A stretch of DNA of 64,000 nucleotides, taken from assembly GCA_963969595.1 (NCBI GenBank), contig OZ018409.1:42111282-42175281 (forward strand), written 5' to 3'. Source of the DNA: Neckera pumila (Eukaryota; Streptophyta; Bryopsida; Hypnales; Neckeraceae). Positions 57,001 to 64,000 of this stretch are shown piece after piece; the stretch's first letter is position 1, and each line of letters starts with the position of its first letter. The notes under the pieces were generated by a model. That model had not been told where the DNA came from. It saw only the letters and a program-made list of their open reading frames with translations, and searched no databases. The position numbers were made by a program, and so were the translations under genes.

Positions 57001-57824
57001 GAATGGACAAATTATGCAAGCAAAAATTCTTTTGGCTATTCTCTTTGTTCCAACTAATTTTCAAGCACAAGCAGTATGGAGTGGCAATATTTTGCACAAG
57101 ATTTGGGGACCTAGTTCTTGGGGATACTTGAAGCTCACTAGCTTGGATGTGAATGAGATTCCAAAAGTGCAGTTTAACTTCTTCAAAGAGCCACTTGACT
57201 TGGTCACATGTGAAAAAGACATCCGCACAATTTTAAATACCATTAATGCAACATCTCTTTTGTCTCTACAATATACAAATGAATCTATTCCTAAACATTT
57301 ACATCTTGTTAAAGATATAGTTGAAAGTACATGGCCACAAAGAGACTTTGAAAACACTACTAAAGACTCAGTTAATATTCAACAATGGTGTAAGGATAGC
57401 GTGCAAACAATATGGCATTACCATGGTGGATGTTTGGTTGGGAACGTTGTTAATCAGATTATCAAGTCAAAGGAGTAGAATCATTGCGTGTGATTGATGG
57501 ATCTACATTTTGGCGTTCACCTAGTACTAATCCACAAGCAACATTAATGATGTTGGGAAGGTATAGATGCCTCTAATACTACATTTTTCAATCTTATTTA
57601 TTATTGATTGCTAATATTGTCTAAAGTACTACAATAAAGGATCAAGTCTCTTGCCTTTCTATTCTAAATTCCTTCTCATATAACAATATAATGTGGCTTC
57701 CTAAACAATTAAAGCCGTAAAATATTAAGTTTCATACTCTAATAATTCTTTTGATTGTCACTATGGTAGGTACATGGGTGTGCAAATTCTTGAAGAAAGA
57801 CTTGGTTACAAAGTAAATCCTTGA
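54091..57824 (+). pseudogene. HOTHEAD / mandelonitrile-lyase-like GMC oxidoreductase pseudogene
   Basis: Secreted FAD-dependent oxidoreductase family. Exon 1 (54091-54175) encodes a signal peptide, MAKHWNLVLLLSLLQAMTIC. Exon 2 (from ~54389) has the FAD-binding [27 protein letters not shown], then [12 protein letters not shown] in another frame. Exon 3 (55322-55522) has RDALLEAGV and GTKVGGSLFDENGHRHSAAD. Exon 4 (56258-56607) has VILSVGAIGSPQLLMLSGIG. Exon 5 (~56931-57560) has IWGPSSWGYLKL, the active-site WHYHGGC and VIDGSTF...NPQATLMMLGR. Exon 6 (57770-57824) ends at TGA. Lesions: a deletion with frameshift before LGGGS (~54605-54630); a 49-base tandem duplication (54722-54819); a stop and frame change in early exon 5 (~56985-57060); a one-base loss after GNVVNQ (~57455). 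Splice sites are largely kept, so decay is recent-looking. A CACTA MITE sits in intron 3. Confidence 0.87.
55610..55831. mobile_element. CACTA-type MITE 2 (222 bp), inside GMC intron 3
   Basis: CACTACAAGAGAATG...CATTCTCTTGTAGTG with the 3-base duplication TAG at 55607-55609 and 55832-55834. The interior folds on itself and shares AAGTATAGTCCTAG and AAAGGTCATTA with MITE 1 at 43424, so the two belong to one family. Confidence 0.92.
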
Positions 57825-57891
57825 TTGAATTCCAAAAATAATTGGTGAAATAATATCAATAAAATTTCATAATCACCACTTATTTTCTTAA

Positions 57892-58791
57892 CCCCAAAAG
57901 TCCGATTGTCCCCTCGGGGGACAAAATGGATTTTGGGCAGGTCTCAATATTTGTCGTAATTTTCTGAAGTTTTTTGTAAAGATAGAGAACCACATTAGCT
58001 TTCCAAAAATGTAATTTTTATTTCAATTGGTGTCCCATAGCAAAAGTTATGGCAAAAAAATCCCAAATTTTAATTTGTCAGGCAGAAAAAAACCCTCACA
58101 AAAACTTTAAACTAAAAATTTTAAGAATTTATTTCATATAAATTTGATTTTCATCTACATGGGAAGCTTTGATTCATTCCATTTGGATTTGTTATGCAAA
58201 AGTTCTGGACAATCTTATTCTTCGGGCAATTAGAGCATCTTTTTAAAAAAATAACTTATAGGATTCATTTGTGAACTCAATTTTGACAACTTAAGAAAAA
58301 AAAAGTTTCACAAGGTTAAGATTTCTTGCTTGAACAAACTCACCATTGAGATTAGTATATTTCAACCCTATCTTAGCTATTAATGATTTAATATTTCCTT
58401 CAATCTTGATCCCACTTTTTTAATGAGTGAAAACTAAGTGTTTCTTTTTTGAATTTTTTTTTCCTAGATTCTCAACTCAATTTTTCATCATAAAAAATTA
58501 GAAATTTAAAATCATTAGAGCAAAAAATTTAAGTTAAGAATGTTCAAAGCCAAAAAATGTAGTTGAGCAAGGTGCACAAAAACTTGGTTCCTTCACTTTA
58601 AATGCAAATATTGTGCAATCTACATGATCAAAGTTTCTGAAATTTCTTTCACACATTTTTATACTAGTGTAGTACAAGATCCTATGGTTATATATGCAAA
58701 AAACACATTTTAAGTTTATTTTTGCTTTTTGCTATAGAAATGGCAATTTTGAGTGGTATTTGATGGAAAAAGGGCTTTGGGACTTTAGGGG
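57892..58791 (-). mobile_element. TTAA element D (~900 bp)
   Basis: TTAA at 57888-57891 and 58792-58795. Ends CCCCAAAAGTCCGATTGTCC and GGGACTTTAGGGG. Subfamily mark near the left end: GTCCCCTCGGGGGAC, a small perfect hairpin. Interior words AAAAGTTATGGC and TTTGATTCATTCCATTTGGA place it in minus orientation relative to A/B. No ORF. Confidence 0.78.
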
Positions 58792-58821
58792 TTAAACTAA
58801 GACGAATGTATGTTTCTTTAA

Positions 58822-59744
58822 CCCCTAAAGGACCACTTGTCCCCTCAGGGGACAACTTGGGTCTAGGCAGGTTCTTGTTGTCTTAATTTTTTGTGATAAT
58901 TTCTGGAATTTTTGAGATTGTGTATTTTTACAAGACCTTTGTATACATATAATTGTAATTTTAAAAAGAAGCCCAGTAGCAAAAGTTATGGCACAATAAG
59001 CAAAAATGGAATTTTGCGGACAGCACAAAAAAAATCACAAAAAGTCAAAATAATTTCCTTTCAAATTTTTTTCTCAAAGATTACATTTTTGTCTATATGT
59101 GGAGCTTTGTTTCATTCAATTTGGACTAATAATGAGAAAGTTATGGACAATCTTAGTTTTTGGGCAATCTAAGCATCTTCTTGAAAAAAGAATTTATAGA
59201 GTTCATTTTTAAACCCAGTTTTTGGATTTTTTCAAAAGAAATGGTTAGACATGGTTAGATTTTCTTGCTAGAATAATCTCACCGCTGGAGTTATTGTGAT
59301 TCAAACCCACCTAAAAGCTATTAACAATTTAGTTTTTCTTCCATCTTGAATCCACCTCTATTTAACAATTTTTTAATGAGTGTAAATTAAGTGCTGTGTT
59401 TCCTAAATTCTTTTGTAGATTCTCAACTCCACCACTTAACATAAATAATTAGAAAATCAAAATCAGTAGTGCAAAAAATTTGAACTAAAAGGATTCAAAG
59501 CCAAAAAATCTAGTCAAGTGAGGTGCAAAAAAACTTGTTTTCTTCACTTTAAATGCATATATCTTACAATCTACATGGTCAAAGTTTCTGAAATTTCTTC
59601 CACGTATTCCTATACTAATCAAGTATAAGATCTTATGGTTGGATATGCAAAAAAAACATAGTTCTTAAAGTTCTTTTTTCTTTGCAATAGAAATGACAGT
59701 TTTGAATGGTTTTTGATAGGAAAATCACCTTGGTCCTTTAGGGG
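58822..59744 (-). mobile_element. TTAA element E (~923 bp)
   Basis: TTAA at 58818-58821 and 59745-59748. Ends CCCCTAAAGGACC and its perfect complement GGTCCTTTAGGGG, the best-preserved inverted repeat of the family. Shares the near-terminal hairpin GTCCCCTCAGGGGAC and the whole layout with element D, which lies 22 bases away. No ORF. Confidence 0.82.
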
Positions 59745-59749
59745 TTAAG

Positions 59750-60980
59750 ATAGAGAAAAATTCCAATCAACCAATTAGGGTAATTGGAGATAGGGTGATG
59801 GTGTACGTGGATTGTTGGCAATTAAGAATTCAAGAGGATTCCAATGTGATTTCAATTTTTGGCATGACTTTTATACCTTTTTTTGAAGATATAAGACCAA
59901 ATTAGCCTTTTTCAAGATTAATATTAATTTCAATTGGTATTAGGGAGCAAAAGTTATTCCACCCTAACATAACATTCAGGAGCATGTGTTGATGTTGCCT
60001 TGGTTCTACAGAGATGGTGTGCCTCTACATCCTCCACCTATCTAATTCATTAGTAGCTATTGATGAAGCATTGTTGGGGTGTGGAATATACCACACCATC
60101 ACTGTAGGGCTACTGAGTGTTATGAAGCACGACATGATCAAGCCTAGGCAACTTTTTAAAAAAAAATTAAAAACATTTTTGATTTTACTCCATGACTGCA
60201 TTTTAAAATCTGAATTTTTTAGATGATCTTTCAATTGTCAGATTTTAAACCATCATAACTAAAAGAAATTGCACTATAAATTTCAGTTCAGGTTTAGAAA
60301 CTTTTAAGGTACGTACACCTGCAATCATCACCTAAATTGTGCAACATGCATTCAAATGTTAAATTCCTGCTGACCCGTATGCGTTTACCGCCAGCAGGAA
60401 TTCGAAGGGAGCCGATAACCGCACATAGGTTTGTATAAGCATTCGAACTTAAAATAACAACCTAACCACAAAAATTGCTTCTATAAGACTAAACAGTAAC
60501 TCACAGTGAATACCACAATGACCCGCAAAGAAACAAAGGTCAAATGCAAGTAATTAGTTTGGAGGATTTCAAACACTTATTATACAAGTCCCACATACCT
60601 GTACTTAAAACAGTAACAGATGGAAATAAATGACAGACAATTGACAAAAATCAACTGCCATTGACCCTGAATGGCACCAGAACAGGGAACTAAGCGGAAA
60701 GACCTTTCTCCCTTGCCTTCCAATAATGCGAACTCCTTTGGCTCTCTACACATAATGCGTGTGGAATGTAACTTAACTCCTAGCTATAGAAAATTCTCTT
60801 CTCACTAACATGGCTCATCTAACGAGCCAGATAAATGCTGTCTTTCATTACGACCTATCTCACCAAGACCCTAACATGTATATGACCGTATGCAGTGGCA
60901 CGGTCCAAAACCAATGATTTGAGGAGGGACCACGTTACGTAGACCAGAAGGAACTGTATTTAATAATAAAACAAAACACT
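59750..60980. other. intergenic and probable 3' region of the AP180-like gene
   Basis: 59750-60350 shows nothing recognisable apart from one small inverted word pair (TTCCTGCTGACC / GCCAGCAGGAA, 60364-60401). 60500-60980 is probably the 3' untranslated region of the minus-strand gene; no poly(A) site was assigned with confidence. Confidence 0.4.
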
Positions 60981-63900
60981 TCAAAGCAACCCCGGGTTCC
61001 CAAATGGGTTCTGATACGCAGGAGGAGGAGCCGGCAGAGCCAATTGACCAGGTACTGGCGCCGCCTGAGGAGACCCATATGGAAATTGACCACCCCCCTG
61101 TGCTGCATATGGGTTTCCAAAAGGATTAGGAGTACCAGGAGCCCCTCCCATTTGCTGTTGTTGCTGCTGCATCAAAGCGTGATGCATCATAGCCATTTGC
61201 ACATTCGTCGTAGGTGCATACTGTCCAGAAGCCATGAAGGGGTCCGTATGTTGGGGTGGCACCCCTGGACCTTGGAAGGGGTTAGGAGCAGGAGCATTCA
61301 TTCCCATGTTGTAACTGTTCGGAACTGCTCCATTCGGTCCACGCTTTTGTAGCGCGTCATCGTACAAGCTGTCGAGTGTCAACTTATCGAAACCACCAGC
61401 CTGTTGGAGTTTTTTTAAGAATTGCACCGTTAGCTAGACCTTTGTGACAAATAAAATCCAACAGCGAACCAATAATGAGACTGTCCCTGGACAACTGAAA
61501 TGATCCCTACCTACACCATGTGGAGTATTTAGATACGTTACTGTGATATGAGATAATTCTTCACAATATAGAAACCTCAGTATAAGATTAAAGATGTCTT
61601 ATGTTCTATCTTAAAGTGAATTTTGGTTTGCAGAAACGACTCCAGTACTCACAAGTTTGCTATGGTTTGCAGCAGCAGTCGCAGTATCTGTAGGATTCGT
61701 GACTAGGGCAAGCTCCCAACCAGATGGATCATTGATATCGAAAGTAGGCCCATTCCCATTTGCACTTTGACCTGCAGACATACGAGAATGGAATCGAAAG
61801 CCCAAGCTTACATCAGACTGAGGAGCCTTTCACATTTAGAGATTCGACCGGAAGTTAGCATGATTTTAAATGAATCTGATCTAAACGAAAATCCGAACTC
61901 ACGTACTCATTTACTAACACTGAGTAAGTGAATGGACTGAGTGCAAACGGACCTTATAAACCAGAATCTGCAAAGAATGGATGAGATAATTTCTAATAAC
62001 AATGAGAAAATTTAACTTACCCTCTGGAACAATTGCTAGAGCCAGAGCGTTGGCATCTTCCAAGGCCGAAGCATTTGGTAAATCAGCGTCTAACCCCTGT
62101 GAATCAAATGCAAAGAAATAAGTCAGATACTCTAGATAACTTTTTCCTTAAATGAAGAAGATGATCTCTTCAAACAGATGTCTAGAACTAGTTAAAAGTT
62201 CCAAAACATCAGAACATCAAGAAACGAAAGACTCGATCATACTTGATATTTTACCAAACATCTATTCGGTAAGCGATAAGAGAGTCCTACATTCAACCTT
62301 TAGAATATAATAAATAAAGCACGCAAAAAAAATGCAGGAGATTATGATAGAATATTCTGAGCAAGAACCATTCAAAAAATGTACTTGGAACATAAAAATT
62401 ACCAGAAGATCTCCAACGGGTTCAACGACAGCAGGCTCAGGAGGAGGCGGTGGCAACTCTTCGGGAACAGGAAGCTGAGCCTTGGGTGAAGCATCCTCGT
62501 ATTCTTCTTCCTTGTAGGAAGGTGCTGAATCCAACGGTGCACGTGGTGGACTTCCATCTTCATATTCCTATTCATGTAAGGAAGAGGAGTGTCAAATCAT
62601 GCATAACAGAGCATGGCATGCTTATTAAGTACAATCACACAAAATTTTCCCAGAATCAAGAGTCACACCTGAGAGTGACTTTGGTAGTTCAGACTAACCA
62701 GCTTTGGAACAATAATCTTGTATGAAACAGTGCTCACCGGTTCATTTTTCAGCATCAACGTGGCTCCCGCACGAGGGGCTTCTTTGACGTAATCCTCCAT
62801 TGTCGTAAGGAAGGATTGAGGAGGCTGGAGCATGAAATAAAGGTAAAACTATTAATTAGATAGTGAACAGAGTGATGGATAATGAATGAGTAAACCATTT
62901 AATTAAACAAGATAGACAATAAAAATCTTATAAACATGTATGTTGTTGATTTTAAAATGAACAAAGAATGGTCTATAACAAAGTTGATTACAGCCAGAAG
63001 TTCGTGCAAACTACCTGCTCAAGAGTGGGGAACTGGAAGCTGCGAGCAAGGTCCAACCCCTTGCAAACCTCGTAGAAATCCGACAATCTTTCAGCCTGCA
63101 ACATAACCATGGCGGATACAGTTGAAATCTCCATGAGATACCGAAATAGTTAGAAGTACATGTTGTCGGACTCATTGTTCCGAATTCTAAGAACATGCTT
63201 AAAGCATATATTAGCAACACATAGTGCACAACACCACCAAGTCAGCAGCTGAACCAAAATAGATGAAGATGATCCTCACCTGTTGTCCAGCTCTCTTGTA
63301 AATCTCAAGTGCCTTCACTGCATCATGTCGCTGCATTTCAAAGAACTGCATTCCCACAGACAGAAAATAAGGAACAATTTCTGGAACAGACCAAAACTCA
63401 AAATTCCACCAAAAGAGCGCACCTGATAACACTCACCTTGTCAACAAGATTGATAATTCCATCATTGATCGCACGATACAGCTTGAAGCTCTCCTTTAGT
63501 ACCTGCCCATCAAGTACACCTATTGTATGAAATTCAAACTTTGCGAAGAGTATGTAAAATACAATACTAGGGTAACAAGGTACAAATTTAGGAGAGAATG
63601 TAGATTTAGGAGCACACCCGGTGCGGTTAAGGGTGGTTCCTGTCGAAGCACCGGGTGCACGAGAAGAAATAGCGAGAGGTGAGAAAACGGAGAAGGTGAA
63701 ATGGCAGGGTCCAGACACTAGAAGCTGTCGGTAGGGAATGATGTGAATAGAAGAAATAAGTTCTGCTGAAGGGATAAACGTGAGTAGAAGGGCGAGTCAG
63801 TAGTAGTAATCACTGAACTCAGTGCTACCCTAAACAGCTCTGAGGTAACCCTAAATTAGCACTCCTTCCCAAAATTGGGTGCCTAAAAATAAAAAGCAGA

Positions 63901-64000
63901 ATGGATCACATGTACGCACCAGACCGAGAGCAGCCTGAATGACATAGTTGCCTGTAGCAGCTCCCTCGGGCTGCAAATGTAACAACAAATGAATTATAAA
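60981..64000 (-). CDS. AP180/CALM-type (ANTH) clathrin assembly protein, partial
   Basis: Adaptor that binds PIP2 membranes and recruits clathrin in endocytosis. Nine exons, right to left: 63970-63920 (PEGAATGNYVIQAALGL), 63502-63437 (VLKESFKLYRAINDGIINLV), 63345-63280 (FFEMQRHDAVKALEIYKRA), 63095-63015 (LSDFYEVCKGLDLARSFQF), 62824-62738 (PPQSFLTTMEDYVKEAPRAG), 62567-62403 (Pro/Glu-rich, EELPPPPPEPAVVEPVGDLL), 62096-62021 (LEDANALALAIVPE), 61771-61653 (GWELALVTNP), 61400-60981 (GGFDKLTLDSLYDDAL, Gln run, NPF tripeptides, stop). Borders are GT-AG and frames join cleanly. The first five exons are the second half of the ANTH domain. The rest is the disordered tail with NPF motifs (EH-domain ligands) and DLL/DINDP-like clathrin/AP2-binding words. 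The N-terminal ANTH half, including the lipid-binding start, lies beyond the right edge. It looks intact; closest by memory to the Arabidopsis putative clathrin assembly proteins of the At2g01600 type. Confidence 0.93.

Noticed and set aside
1..64000. LTR retrotransposons, CRISPR arrays, tRNA and rRNA genes
   Set aside because: I looked for paired long terminal repeats with TG...CA ends, spacer-repeat arrays and tRNA-like cloverleaf boxes and saw none that I could support by eye; a computational scan could still find degraded LTR pieces.

Overview
The window is nuclear DNA of a land plant. Its genes have plant families, GT-AG introns and plant-type transposon relics (Stowaway-like and CACTA-like MITEs, a degraded DDE-transposase ORF, a LINE 3' end). 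It is AT-rich, gene-poor and full of repeats. The transposase relic and repeat style remind me of a non-flowering plant (lycophyte, fern or gymnosperm), but that is an impression and no species is claimed.

Layout: (1) 1-1627: an intact single-exon heavy-metal-associated-domain protein gene (+), visibly GC-richer than its surroundings. (2) 1.6-10 kb: mostly featureless AT-rich DNA with a small tandem repeat (8.43-8.96 kb) and a possible orphan first exon at 8074. (3) 10.5-22.6 kb: probably one very large, decayed DNA transposon. Inverted end modules of about 1 kb carry the same sub-blocks in mirror order and flank a broken transposase-like ORF (minus strand, 15.34-12.39 kb). The interior was later colonised by tandem arrays of hairpin units and fold-back elements. 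(4) 22.8-24.7 kb and 30.7-31.8 kb: related repeat blocks; the first holds two Stowaway-like MITEs whose flanks show an inversion between them. (5) 26.98-28.59 kb (-): a multi-exon gene for a small, cysteine-rich, probably secreted protein. (6) 31-45.7 kb: a mosaic of fold-back elements, a segmental duplication, a LINE fragment with target-site duplication, and a ~0.9-kb element family inserted at TTAA. (7) 46.6-48.5 kb (-): a trichome-birefringence-like (TBL) pseudogene with several lesions. (8) 49.0-50.16 kb (-): an intact three-exon dUTPase gene. (9) 51-52 kb: tandem repeats. (10) 54.09-57.82 kb (+): a decayed HOTHEAD/mandelonitrile-lyase-like GMC oxidoreductase gene with a CACTA-type MITE in one intron. 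(11) 57.89-59.75 kb: two more TTAA elements. (12) 60.98 kb to the right edge (-): an AP180/CALM (ANTH) clathrin assembly protein gene, cut by the window end.

The genes do not form an operon or an evident pathway: intact genes (HMA protein, dUTPase, AP180-like, probably the cysteine-rich gene) and two dead genes (TBL, GMC) are scattered among mobile DNA. The most unusual signals are the TTAA-flanked element family, where a local duplicated host copy acts as a near-empty site, the Stowaway pair with an inversion between them, the ~147-bp array of dyad-symmetric units, the ~12-kb candidate transposon, and the unrecognised cysteine-rich secreted protein.
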